From contig BPQB01000059.1 in NCBI GenBank assembly GCA_019973155.2, positions 142,272 to 206,271 on the forward strand: DNA of 64,000 nucleotides. The letters run 5' to 3'. Numbering within the stretch: position 1 is the stretch's first letter; every line of letters starts with the position of its first letter. Positions 1 to 10,853 of the stretch are shown one piece after another. This DNA comes from Phanerochaete sordida. Taxonomy: Eukaryota > Basidiomycota > Agaricomycetes > Polyporales > Phanerochaetaceae. The translations under genes and the position numbers were made by a program. The notes under the pieces were generated by a model, which saw only the letters and a program-made list of their open reading frames with translations, had not been told where the DNA came from and did not search any database.

Positions 1-2862
1 CACCGAGCTTCTCCCCAAGATTCGCGGGCATTGAGACCGAGTACTCGACTTGTACCTTGCCGCCGCAGGCATCGCCGAGGTGCACCTGCACCCACGTCAT
101 GCTCTCCTTCGGCGCGTCCTCCTCAAGCGGGAAGCCCAGCGCAGGAAGCCGCCCTCCTGGCTTCTCGATCGTTGTCGTCTCGTAGAGCGCCGCTGTGCCA
201 TCGAGTGTGACCTTCGTGATGTTGACCTTCGGCAGTTCTACGTGGGCACCGGCCGTGCGCACAGGGCGGGGCAGGCCAAACCCAAGCCACTCCGTGTCAC
301 CTTCGGGGTCGCCGTCGACGTCAGCCACAAGGCGCACCTCGTACTCGGTCGGCACGGCGTTCCCCTCGCTCGCAAACTCCGGCGTGACTGTGGCCACAAC
401 GTGCGTGACCTCAGCCTTGCCGTCTGTGCGCCGGCGGCGTGGCGTCGAGCGTGTCGACATGGCGGATCCTGGCCGCGAGAAGAGGCCGTTGGGCGTGCGT
501 CGCCCGCTGATGTCCACGCTGCGGTCGCGCATAGAGCGCGAGCGGCTGCGCGGCGATTCGACCGCGCGGATGGCGAAACGTGCGCCATCAGTGCCCAGTT
601 TCGCGTGGCTGCGTGGCTGAACGACGGTCTTGCGCGTCTGCGGGTCGTGTATGCTGCCATCGAGGTTGAAGATGTCGAGCGCGGCGCTGGGCATGTCGTT
701 GCGGACAAGGCTGGAGACGACCTGGTTCTCCGCGTATAGCACGCGGAACGTGGGGATGACGATCGGGTCCGTCTCGCTCTCGGCGTCTGCACCAGAGAAC
801 GAACGATGAAGGTGAAAGGGCTTTTCTGGAGGTTTGACAAGCACGGTGCCACTGATATTGAACGTGAAAGTGCTGGTTTGGGGAGGGATCATGCGCCCGG
901 CGTCAATATGGACAGAGACCGGGATCTTGGGGGAGAAAATCATCTTGGAGCCAGGTTCCATCTCTTCGGGCGCGATTGAAGATGCTCGACTTCGCCTTTC
1001 AGGGCTTGAAGGCACAGTGGTCACGGCAGACGAGTTTAACGAGGAGAGAGGGGTAGACTCGATGATCGGGGAGCTCTCCGAGAGCGAGTCGTCCAATGAA
1101 GGTAGCGGGGCACGGAGAAGGGACGAGCTAGAACTTGTCCAGCGTTGTTCCTCTTTCCTGACAGGTTCCACCTTACTTGGCGTGGCCGGCTGTACGCGGA
1201 CTGCTGGGGACTCCGAACTTGACGAGGGCCGCCGAGTGTGGGACGACGGAGGCGGAGGTCCGACCCACCATCCGCAGAATGCTTTGCCACCCTGCACAGA
1301 CCACTGTGGCTTTTCATCAGGCGCCCAGGTAACCTCGCAATCCCCAGCATCCAGCTGCACGTCGAAGCCAAGAAGCCAAGCAGAGGATGGATGAATGAGG
1401 CCGGTGCACGTTGCGGTGTAGTCGAGCTGCATGAGCACGCCCTCCTGATCGCTCGCCGCCCCGCTTCTACCGCGAGTCCTCCCCTTATCCTCCCGATCCA
1501 GGATAACGCAGCTTGTTTCTCCGTTGACTTCCCTGAAACCGGCACGCCGCCTATTGTCGCTTGTCGTCGGTACGTCTTCGTTACGTGCGGAGGCCCACCG
1601 TATAGTCATCGACTCGGTGGTAGGGAATGTACCGTTCGTACGCGTCCAGCCGTCCACTCCGCCAGAGGAATCGCTTGACTCATCATCCGCAAAGTGTTGA
1701 TAGAGGGAGCCCGTGCTGCGTGAAAGACTGCGTTTGTGTCCTCCGGATGATGGAGCGTTGAGCGTAGGCACGCAGTTTATACGCCAGTCGTCGGTTGGAA
1801 CAGATGCAAGAGATGCTGCAGAGGACGATAAGTCCTTCGGCCCAGAGTAGACCTTGACGGCCAGGAAGTTGTTGAGACAACGAGGTACTGGAATTTTCAG
1901 CTGCAAACCAATTAGTCGCAGCCACTGAGAAGGAAGTGCCGACGAACCAAGTACGGATGCTGCGGTGGTTTGGCAATGAACGGCGCCCAAATTTCGATTG
2001 CAGCCATGAATTGGAGTTGATTTGCGCTGGTTCGCCGACCATAGGACCCATCGTAGGACCGAGTGCTGAGAGGAAATTCTCGAGGCGGCACGTAGCATAC
2101 TTGATACTGGTTCACGGTGATTTCCCCGACGTACTTCGCCTCAAGTACGTCAAGGTCGGGAGATGCAACAGTTGGAGACATGGGTGCGCGGACACTGTCG
2201 AATAGCGATTGATAGAGCTCGCTGGATGGGTTGGGCAAGCCGAGGGCGCGAGCAGCTCTTCTGAGCATATAATGCGTGAAGTTGTACGGAACACTGCTTT
2301 GGTCCAGCGGGTGCACATACGCCCGAATGATCTTCAAGTTTTCCTCTGTAAGTGAAGTAAGTTCAGTTGTGAAGTCGCGCTCTCAACGACGAGATATGCC
2401 CGTGTACACGTGTCGTCCTGTGGAGGCAGACTGGCTTCCATTTGCTAGTATAGAGCCTGTGCTGCATTCATGGCATGTCAGAATATGGTCTCTTCATTGC
2501 TGACGGTACTCATATTCGACGGAACCAGATGACACAGTGGTGCAGTGGGCTGCGGACGCGACACGACATGTCTACATACCTGGAAAGAGTGGTATTGTCG
2601 CTCCGGGTGTACAGGCACTGACAGGTATCGATAGCTACGAAAGCGACGCGTTCAGCCCATCGAAAGCGCGTTCGACGCGAAGTACAACACGTACACGGAG
2701 GAACATCTTCACCGGCGCGCCGTTGTCATCGACATTCCTGTCGGCTTTCACCTCGACCGTCAGCCTCTGCACGATGTTGAGCTTTGACTGTGGGCTTGAG
2801 TTCGTATATGCGCTCGATCTCGCGGGGCTCGAAGCCCTGGAGTAGCGCGTCGAGGCAGGCAT
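1..2862 (-). CDS. Large uncharacterised fungal protein, 3' end beyond the window
   Basis: I do not recognise the family. The model reads from an ATG at 2862 (MPASTRYSRAS) through exons 2695-2862, 2580-2634, 2388-2456, 1948-2345 and 1-1900, giving about 863 codons before the window edge cuts the 3' end. Phases close at every junction; introns 2635-2694 and 2457-2579 have good donors (GTACGT, GTATGT) and CTGAAC/CTGAC branch sites. The 42-nt intron 2346-2387 and the GTTCGT donor of the 1901-1947 intron are weaker. The N-terminal half looks folded (YNFTHYMLRRAARALG; EIWAPFIAKPP). A Ser/Thr-rich linker follows, then segments rich in beta-strand character (STFTFNISGTVLVKPPEKPF) and an Arg/Ser stretch. 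No signal peptide or membrane segment is evident. The reading frame is firm downstream of 2345; the 5' exons are less sure. Confidence 0.65.
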
Positions 2863-3343
2863 GCCTGTTCGTGATGTGTCGTGACTTGTCGTTCAGGAGC
2901 AGAGATACAAGATGAAGCAGTATGATACAGTGTTCTATGCGAGTGATAGGTGTGTTTTCGGGTGGTCTTGAGGGAGAAGTGGATGACCGTCGCGGAAAGA
3001 GTGCTGGCAGATGGGCAAGCTGTTCAATGCTGAGCGCCGCCTGCATTTGGCACGACGCCGCGAGCCAGGGCTACTAATTCAGCCTTTCCTGCCGTTCGTC
3101 TTCACGGCCTCAGGGACATTTTCTATGTCTATGTGCATATATTTCTGCACAACGACGAGTCAGAGGTCCAGAGCGTCCCAGGAGACATGCGGTCCACAGA
3201 TCCCATCTCAACAACTCTCGGGCTGTTACTGGGGGGCGGGTCGCCAGTCTGGTATTCGGGGTCCCAGCTGTTAGCTCGCACACGCCCGCCAGGGTCGCGA
3301 CCCGCGGCTGCTTGTCCAGAACATCTACTTCGCCTGTTTCACC
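2863..3343. other. Divergent intergenic region
   Basis: This 481-bp stretch separates two divergently transcribed genes, so it should hold both promoters. A minus-strand open frame across 2726-3046 reads as protein-like, but it has no splice-compatible continuation and overlaps the accepted first exon out of frame. I see no RNA gene or repeat. Confidence 0.5.
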
Positions 3344-5256
3344 ATGTACTTGCCCACGGTGGAGAACATCGAGGCTTATCTGCAGCACGTCGAAGAGGTC
3401 GTCGTCACCACCGTCTCCCAAGCTACTCCCAACATGCAGAGCGTCCAGCAGGTCGTAACACGGCTCCAGGAGGACCTCGCACGCTTCTGGCCATCCTCCC
3501 TTCCACAGCTTCCAGAGATCAAGATAGGAAACCTGGGGCCGTTTGAGGTTCCTCCTCCGCCACCACCTCCACCACCTCCGAGAGGTTTCTTTGATAAATC
3601 GGCAGACTGGGTTGCTGCCCACCCGTGGAAGACCGCAGGCATTGGCATCGGAGTCGTCGGAGCAGGCCTGCTCGTCGGATATGGCGGGATCTATTGCGTC
3701 GGGGCGACGCAAACACGGCGATTGAGAACGAGCAATGCCGCTCAGGATGGCGAGAGGAGGCAAGTCGTAGGTGAGTCTATCCTATGGTCATGATCCTCCG
3801 TAAACAGTGGTGTCTGAACCTGCCTGGCATTGAAGTGGTACTCGGAGGTGATACGCCATTAGGACTACCTCTAGTCCTTGATCTTGAGAAGAACGGCTAC
3901 ATCGTCATCACCAGTGTGTCTACTCCCGAGGCCGTTGACGAGATAGAGCATAAGTCTCAGGGATACGTTCGTGCGATCGTTCTGGACCCCAGTGAGGTGA
4001 GCTCGGCATTCGCATAGTATGATATTCACATTTGACACGGATGAATGCTCGATAGCCTGAAACCATCCCATACTTCTTCCGTTCACTGTCGTCCACCATG
4101 AACCGACGCTTCCCCCTTAATACGACCGGTGATCCTCACAGCAATCCCTCGACACAAATCTACCTATATTCCATCATTTCTCTACTTACACTTCCCTCAT
4201 CCACTCAATCACCGCCTCCTGGCCCTCTGGAGAGCCTTGGGCTGCAAGATTCGTATCCTGCATACCTCCAAGCGACCCACTTCACCCCCTTGCAGGTTGT
4301 TCAAGGTCTCCTCCCCCTCTTGCGCACATCTCCTGCACGTGCACGCGACGCTGTCGCCAACAACACGCCGAAGAAGAGTATTATCTTCTGTCTGCCGGCG
4401 ACAGACGCACGCGTCGGCCTTCCGTTTGCGAGCGCGCAGGCAATGAGCGCCGCCGCAACTCTGCGCGGTGCTGAGGTTCTTCGCCGTGAAATCCGTCTCG
4501 CCGCGCTTACGGACGAGACACACGCGATGAAGCACATCAAGGTTGTCACTGTGGACGTCGGTACCGTCGGCGCGACGCTTTCGCAGACCGAGAAACCGCT
4601 GACGCCCGAGCACGCCATGATCGACTGGACCGTGAGCGAGAAGACGGCGTACGGTGGTGCGCTCACTTCTGTGCTCGCCGGTCAGGCACGCCATGGTCTC
4701 AGGCGGAAGCCTACGGATACATCCCAGTTCGTGCACACCGTCGTCGATGTCGTCAGTGGCGGTCGCACGACGCCACGGCACAAGCTCGAGGCCATCGATT
4801 TTGTCCTTGGGCGCATCCGCGAGTGGGTACATGGCGACCGTGTCGTCGTCGGTGCTGGAGGTACGTCGCCGTGTCTCGTGAACGCCAGAATGACGCTCAC
4901 TTTTCATCTCTGGAATAGCCCGCACGTACGCCCTCGCGTCGAACCTCCCAGCAATCATCCTTGATGCTCTGCTCAACCTCCCCGCCCTTTTACTCTCCGT
5001 ACGCAACGCCTTGCTTCCCGTCCCGCCGCGACTTCCGTACCCTCCCCCTGTTCCGCCTGCCGCCGCCGCACCTCCCGCACCGCCTGCAGCAGCAGCAGCT
5101 CCGATCCATAAGGGCAAGCCCCAGGAGGAAGCACACACCGACTCGAGCGACGAAGTCCACTCTGAAACCGGTTCCGATGCTGACGTCGAGAGCGGCGCAG
5201 AGGGCTCTGGCGTTAGCGAGAGCTGGATCAGCCTCCAGAAGGATGGCGAACATTAA
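3344..5256 (+). CDS. DUF1776 family protein (Rossmann-like, short-chain-dehydrogenase-related)
   Basis: Exons 3344-3770, 3836-3996, 4056-4860 and 4919-5256 give 576 aa with all phases closing. The N-terminus has a short helical segment, then a run of prolines (PPPPPPPPPP, about residues 70-79) before GFFDKSADWV. A glycine-rich hydrophobic stretch (GIGIGVVGAGLLVGYGGIY, about 106-124) is a likely single membrane anchor. The following core opens with VVVLGGDTPLG, the nucleotide-binding-like turn of this fungal family, and continues with GYIVITSVSTPEAVDEIE. The C-terminus is rich in Ala/Pro and then acidic, ending in WISLQKDGEH. The family is fungal; yeast members are described as putative oxidoreductases of unknown substrate, some linked to mitochondria. 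The canonical catalytic Tyr-x-x-x-Lys of classical SDRs was not identified, so enzymatic activity is not asserted. It converges on FAN1. Confidence 0.85.
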
Positions 5257-5647
5257 ACCTGTTAACGGCGGGCATACGTGTAAGTCCTCGGTTAGAACCT
5301 CGAAACGTCACTTTCGAACCACCCCTATGTTATGACGAAGATGTTCTTGCTTGGTGAAAGTGTATTATTGTAGTGACGAAAGAACGGACGTTGTGTTGTA
5401 CAAAACTACTGTTGATATAACCTGGTGTATTATATTTGCCTCGAATGCCACCATCCCTTCTTACTTGCTTCAACGTGCGCCTGCGAATCTCCCACTTCCT
5501 TCCAGCGGCAGCCAACTTCATTGGATCGTCGTGACCCTCATGATGCACGCAGCAAAACAATTCACTTCCTTCCTATGCTACAGACACTAGAGATTCAGTT
5601 CCCATAAGTTAGTAATAAAATATTCCAAAATCCGCTGTGTTCCTGAG
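5257..5647. other. Convergent intergenic region
   Basis: This 391-bp AT-richer spacer lies between the 3' ends of the DUF1776 gene and FAN1. It should hold both 3' UTRs and polyadenylation sites. No coding or RNA feature is seen. Confidence 0.6.
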
Positions 5648-8600
5648 TCACGTCGACGAGCCATCCCGCTTCCTCTTCCGCCGGGCCGGCGAAGGTGTCT
5701 GAATGAGCACCTCGACCTGCATCCGCGACACAGTCCTCCTCGAGGGCGTTTGGGGAACGGCAATCTGCTCGTCTTCCACATCGGTATCGTCGTCTGGCCT
5801 GGTGACAAACTCTTGCGTCCGCTTCAACTCTTGGGACGTCGTCACCGGCTCAGCGTCCTGGACCTCCTGGACCGCCTGGGCCGAAGGCTCCCTGCGAGGC
5901 TTCTTCACAGGCTTGGGCCTGGCGGGCGAGGACTTCGCGGTTGCCGGCTTGCTGTCGACTCGCTGCGAGGGTCCCGGCGCATTGACCGGCCCAAGCATGT
6001 CCTCGAAGCGGCGAACGACGTCGTAGTTGGTTTCCTTGCGCGGTCTCGTCGACCTCCGCGGCGAAGGCGTCGCCGTGACTTCCGGCGTGCGCGCCTTCTG
6101 TACACGGGCGCGTGGAGGCTCTGGTTCCAGTTCCGGTCCTACAGAGACCTTCTCCGCTTCCTGCGCGTCGACGGCGTCGGAAACAGGTTCGGGCTCATCA
6201 AAGATTTCGGAGCCAGGTTCGAGTTCGTCGACAGCTTCAGAGACAGGCTCGGGTTCGTCGACGACTTCAGAGACGGGCTCGGACTCCTCGACGACGTCTT
6301 GGTCGAGCTGGGAATAGTCTACCTCTGGCACCACATCGCCATCGGAGTCGACCAGGATAGCGCCGCTAGGTTCGTCGCTGTCATCTGCATGTTTGCGCTT
6401 CTTGGTAGGGGAAGCAGATTGCGTCTTGAGCTTCTTCGCAGGGCCCTTTTTCGCTTTCGCCTTGGCTTTCCCTTCCGGCTTGGACTCGTCGTGCTCCGCG
6501 ACGTGACAGACCTCGACCGGGACCTTCGCTTGAAGCAGCACTTCGATCCATAGCTGCTCGATCAGACGGTGTTAGCATGCTATACTTGGGAAAGGATTAC
6601 CGACTGCCGCACCTTCTGATTTTCTTGCAGATTGTCACCTGGCCCCTTGACCTCAACAAACTTGCTCGTCTTGTTCTCTGGATGCCAGATGAACAGGTCC
6701 GGGAGGCCGCCTGTGCGACTTCCGTAATCCTCGACCAGGGTCCGGCAGATCACCGAAAGACCTGCGCTGTTGAAGCACTATATGTATTGGTGAGCCGGCT
6801 GTGACAGTAAGATGACCCTGCTGAACTTACATCGAGGATCTCCACGAAGTCTTCTCTCTGCAGCAAATCCCATCTGACGCCTACGCAGAACGTCTTCTTC
6901 TCCGCGTGAGCATCCCATGTTCGACAGAGGATGTCCAAGCTCTTCCCAGATTTGATCTCCTTCAACCGAGCATCAGCCATCGCACGGCGGGCGAGGTAGA
7001 ACGACTCCTCGGCGATGTCGAGCGGTGCCATCTGGTAGCGGGTTTCGAATGCTCCTGGCACTGGTGCGAATATGATATCCCAGAAGAGTAAGCCGAAGAG
7101 TGTCGTGACTATGCGCCCTTCAGAATGTAGACTGCAGACATCAGTCAGCTTGGGCATCATAGAGAAGCAGCGGAGACTAACCCTTTGTAGCCTTGCGACT
7201 CATAGTGCTGAAGAGCAAAATTCTCGACGTTGACTTCTTCATCGTCTCGCCCTCGCCAGATAGACTTGCCCGTCGGTGCTCTCTGATGGGCATTCAACGA
7301 ATGGTGAGAAGTTGTACGTTAGATGAGATAGAACGACAAACCTTCACTGTTGGCGCGGATAGTGGTTTCACGACAGGGGCGGCAGCAACAAACGCAAATG
7401 GCAGCTTCATCTGCTTTCCGTCGTCCTTCTCGACCTTTCGTCGCTTGTTGGCATTCCCCGCTTCCGCCTTGACGGCCTTCGTGGGTATAATGAGATTGCC
7501 TGCCTCGTCTAGAGTGGCATATATGCGCTCCCCCTCGATGAAAACCTTGGGGGCCTTCCGTTGTTCGACATCGCCAAGCATGATAAAACCGATATCAGAC
7601 GCGCCAAACTGCCGAAGAGTCTTCTGCAGTCTGGCCAGCCTGCGGCAGAGCATAGGTCGCCAAACTACACATGGTCGTAAGATACAGCCATCTGGGATAT
7701 GCGATGGAGACTCACCGACGTGGGTGTCTTCGTCCTTCAGCGCTTCAACCACGCAATCCCAGGCATGCCGGGTTGTCTGCTCGTCCTTCGCGCAGTGGTT
7801 CATGAGGATCAGTGCTCGTCGGTCGTGCCAGCGGCCCCGACGCCCGCGTCGGAAGGCACGCTGTGAAAGGAGCTTCGTCAGTACCTCGAGCTCTCGCTCG
7901 TGCTTCTTGAGGATGGACAGCGCGTGAGTGCCTTTACAGACGATGCGCGTTAGGATATGGCCTATGAATGAGCAGTAGAGTTGAGTATATGCGCTGTACA
8001 ACATCGCAGTGGGACATACGAACCGTAATGGAACCGGCTCAGCCACTTTTCCTCAGCACTTTCGGACCCTTGCTTTGCCGTATCGCCGGCGCCGTTGTCT
8101 TTGACGGGTTCCTCGACAGGCTGCACACCGGCAATGGCCTGCAAATTTGCGAACACATCCCATGCTTCCTCAGTCTTGATCTGGGGCTCTTCAGACATTT
8201 TGGCACCGCCGTCTGTGTGCTCGGCAGCTTCCTTATCAGCGTCCATATTGCCATTCTCCGCTTCCAGTTTGACTCCCTCCAGCTCCTCCTTGACTTCGGG
8301 GATTTCTAGCCATATAGAGTAGACCTCTTCGAAGATCTTGAGGACCTCCTTCGCGCCACGTACTCGAGCGCTATCGTCGCCTGCACCATCTTCATGCACG
8401 ACCGACAAAGCCCGTCCCTCGTCGCGACCGGCGACAGACGCAGAAGCGGCCGACATTACGCTAAGCCGCCCCTTCTCGGGAGGGACAGAGACTGAGCTCC
8501 GTCCGGCGGCGCTCACAGCCGGCGTCGCACGCTCGACTGTCGACATGACGGAGCCCGTGCGTTCGCGCTCCTTGCCTTTCTTCGACGGAGGCTGGAAGAC

Positions 8601-10222
8601 ACGGCGGGCTCCTGGCGCTGGCGCCATGCCGAAGATTTCGTCGACGCGTGCTTCGAGTTCGAGGGCCCATTCGTAGCGGAGAAGGTCCTCCCGTGTCGGC
8701 CAGAGCTTGTACTGTGTACGAGCCCAGGGTAGACCTGTGGAGCCCGAAGGCACTGGAGCTGAACCTGTTACAGGCGCAGGCGCAGGTGCAGGGGCGGATG
8801 CGGGCGCAGGGGAGGTGAAGGGCGTGCCCGACAAAGAGCCAAGCGTTGAAGTTGACGCCGATGGTAGTGTCGCGGAAGAGCTCGAGGAAGCAAAAGACGA
8901 GGGCGGTGCCTGCTCGGATGGCTCGCGTGCTTTCACCTCCGGCTGGTGAGCATATGACCATTTCCTCGCTCGAGCGAGAATGGACGGAGTGAGCAGAGGG
9001 GTAGGGACCGTGCTCCGAAAGTAAACCAGATTGACTCGTCGAAAGAGGGAGACAACGTTCTCGTTCAGCTTTATGCAGGATACTGTGCTTGCGCCGTTAG
9101 CATAGGTAAATCACGTGGCCGCTGAGCTTGGCCGTACCTATCTTCTCCAATACAAGCTCTTTGAGCCGGTCCCGAGTGGTCTTCGAAGTTCCACCCTTCA
9201 CGAAACTATGGAGGGTCATTTGATGTACCGCTTTCTTGCCTGTAGGCTTGAGGGGATCGATGTGGCCATGCAGAGTCCTCTGAGGTGGGCCAAAGGATTG
9301 CGCCTTGCCTCTACCCTTGCCTTTGGTCGGGGTCACTACTGCGGGAAAGGATGTAGTGGAAGCCGTAGGGAGGAGTGCATCGATTAACGAGTCTCTCTAC
9401 GTAAAACAGTAATCAGTTGTCAGAAACGAGAGAGCTGGAGGGATCACTCACGTTGCTCGCCTTTGACTTCGCCTTCATTTGCTTTGCGAGCTCTTTCAGC
9501 TCGTCTGTCCGTAGGCACTCTAACAACTCATGCAGAGTAGCGTGAGATTCGTTTTGCGCAAAGGTGTCATAGCCAAGCACTGGGGGCTGATCTTGTTGTA
9601 GAGCTTTGCCTAGCTTTCCTCTGGCCTCATCGTCGTCGTCAGCCGTTAAGTCGATGACCTCAGGCCCTGGCTGTGGTACATTCGGCTTAACATCTTCAGC
9701 TTTGCTTTCAAGCACCCTAGCAAACGGGTCTTCACAGAGTTCTATGATAGCCTGGCGTATGCCGTTGGGTCCTATCTCGCTTTCGTACTTGAGGTCAGAG
9801 AGTCGAACCCATTTGTCCGTCTTTCGGAGGGAGAGGCGGATGAAGAGGTATCGCGCGGGATCTTCTACGAGTTAGTGAGCTCATAGAGTGCGACGGAATT
9901 CGCTTACAAGTGAGTTTGTCGTACCGCCCAAAAGCCTTGTACTCTTCGTGGTTAAATAGTAACGGTTCGGTGTCTATGACGGTCTGGAGCATCTCTAGCG
10001 AGGGGGAAGACAGGTTATAACGCATATATCAACCCAGACAACCAAACACGTACCTTCGAAGAGCTGCACATACATGGACTGCCTGGTCTCATTACTCCTC
10101 TCTGTACTGCTGTTTGCCGTGCTCGTCTCAGGGTCGCGGCCGTGGGAGTAAGAGGGACTCGGGTCAGCAAAGCCAAACACGAGGTCGCCAACATAATCAT
10201 GCGAAGGGGAAGCGGGGGGCAT
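5648..10222 (-). CDS. FAN1: FAN1 structure-specific nuclease with VRR-NUC domain
   Basis: Eleven exons (10054-10222, 9908-9994, 9452-9861, 9138-9396, 8024-9082, 7716-7961, 7342-7664, 7182-7282, 6831-7131, 6613-6777, 5648-6553) give 1341 aa with every phase closing. FAN1 cuts branched and interstrand-crosslinked DNA. The SAP-like/winged-helix part includes ARYLFIRLSLRKTDKWVRL; a helical repeat region follows (ILKKHERELEVLTKLLSQ). The VRR-NUC core has PDLFIWHPE and FVEVKGPGDNLQ. Residues D1012, E1027 and K1029 have the spacing of human catalytic D960, E975 and K977. Exon 5 carries a roughly 200-residue disordered Ala/Pro/Ser insert. Beyond the nuclease core there is a tail of about 300 residues with Lys-rich blocks and imperfect EPEPVSEAVDE-type acidic repeats, which the usual family does not have. 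Two junctions use less common signals (GTTCGT donor at 8023; GAAG acceptor at 9862). Confidence 0.92.
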
Positions 10223-10371
10223 GCAGAGCGATAAGAAATGGTCGAAATCGTGGATAGGTGGTTGAATACAGGTGAGGGCCTCAGTCGCGGTTCGCGGTCA
10301 CGCTCCTGATTAAACGCGCCGCGTTGTAGTCTCCCACTGAATCATAATATGCCATAAACACCAATTTACAA

Positions 10372-10453
10372 GGCGCTATAGCCAAGTGGTTAAGGCGATT
10401 GATTAGAAATCAATTCCCGTTTCGGGGCGCAGGTTCGAGTCCTGCTGGCGTCG
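10372..10453 (+). tRNA. tRNA-Ser (anticodon AGA)
   Basis: This 82-nt sequence folds as a class II tRNA. The A box is TAGCCAAGTGG and the B box GGTTCGAGTCC. The anticodon stem ATTGA/TCAAT encloses the loop TTAGAAA, which gives anticodon AGA (reads UCU/UCC after A34 modification). The long variable arm (TTCCCGTTTCGGGG) is typical of tRNA-Ser. The acceptor stem GGCGCTA/TGGCGTC contains G-T wobble pairs, and the discriminator base is G. No intron is present. A TTTT pol III terminator lies just downstream (about 10466). It sits between the FAN1 promoter and the ADE4 3' end. Confidence 0.93.
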
Positions 10454-10853
10454 TAATGTTTGATCTTTTGCGTATTTCGTTTTTGCTTCGAGCTCATGTA
10501 CAGTGCACACTGCACAGTGTACGCAGCGTGGCAAGCCTCGACTCTTGGACCTCTTGGTGGTCAATGTACCCTACAGACTCCAGCTTTCAAAAGTTTCTCT
10601 ATAAAGACATGTTTGTACGATCAGGCTCTGAGCAAAGCCGAGGACCAGGTCCAGGACATTGCGACTACTGTACATATCGTAGCTGTCTTCGCTCGCTGCA
10701 ATCGGAGCGTGGAAGCGTCAAATTGTAAGACAGGCCGCACAAACAGTGAAATGTTACATTGCGCTAGTCGAGCTCTGATGATCTATCTAGTATGATGAAT
10801 GACGAATCTACAACAATTACCGAGTACACTCTGCAGTAATGTACACACGCCCT
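10454..10853. other. Intergenic, no gene seen
   Basis: This 400-bp stretch lies between the tRNA and the ADE4 stop. Short open frames here lack coding character and splice support. It probably contains the ADE4 3' UTR. Confidence 0.5.

Noticed and set aside
50..739. 229-codon open frame on the plus strand
   Set aside because: Antisense to the continuous exon of the minus-strand gene, whose frame stays open over 1900 bases; high GC explains the shadow frame.
2550..2579. 30-nt intron plus a small extra exon (2505-2549) in the first gene
   Set aside because: In phase, but 30 nt is too short for a spliceosomal intron; a single 123-nt intron (2457-2579) was preferred.
2726..3046. Protein-like minus-strand frame upstream of the first gene
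   Set aside because: Considered as an upstream exon, but it cannot join the downstream frame by any GT-AG pair, and an ATG-started frame at 2862 explains the gene better.
3110..3763. 217-codon minus-strand frame
   Set aside because: Antisense to the first DUF1776 exon; includes a poly-Gly run that mirrors the real poly-Pro run.
5750..6553. 267-codon plus-strand frame
   Set aside because: Antisense of the FAN1 tail exon; an Arg/Leu-rich translation typical of a shadow of acidic and basic repeats.
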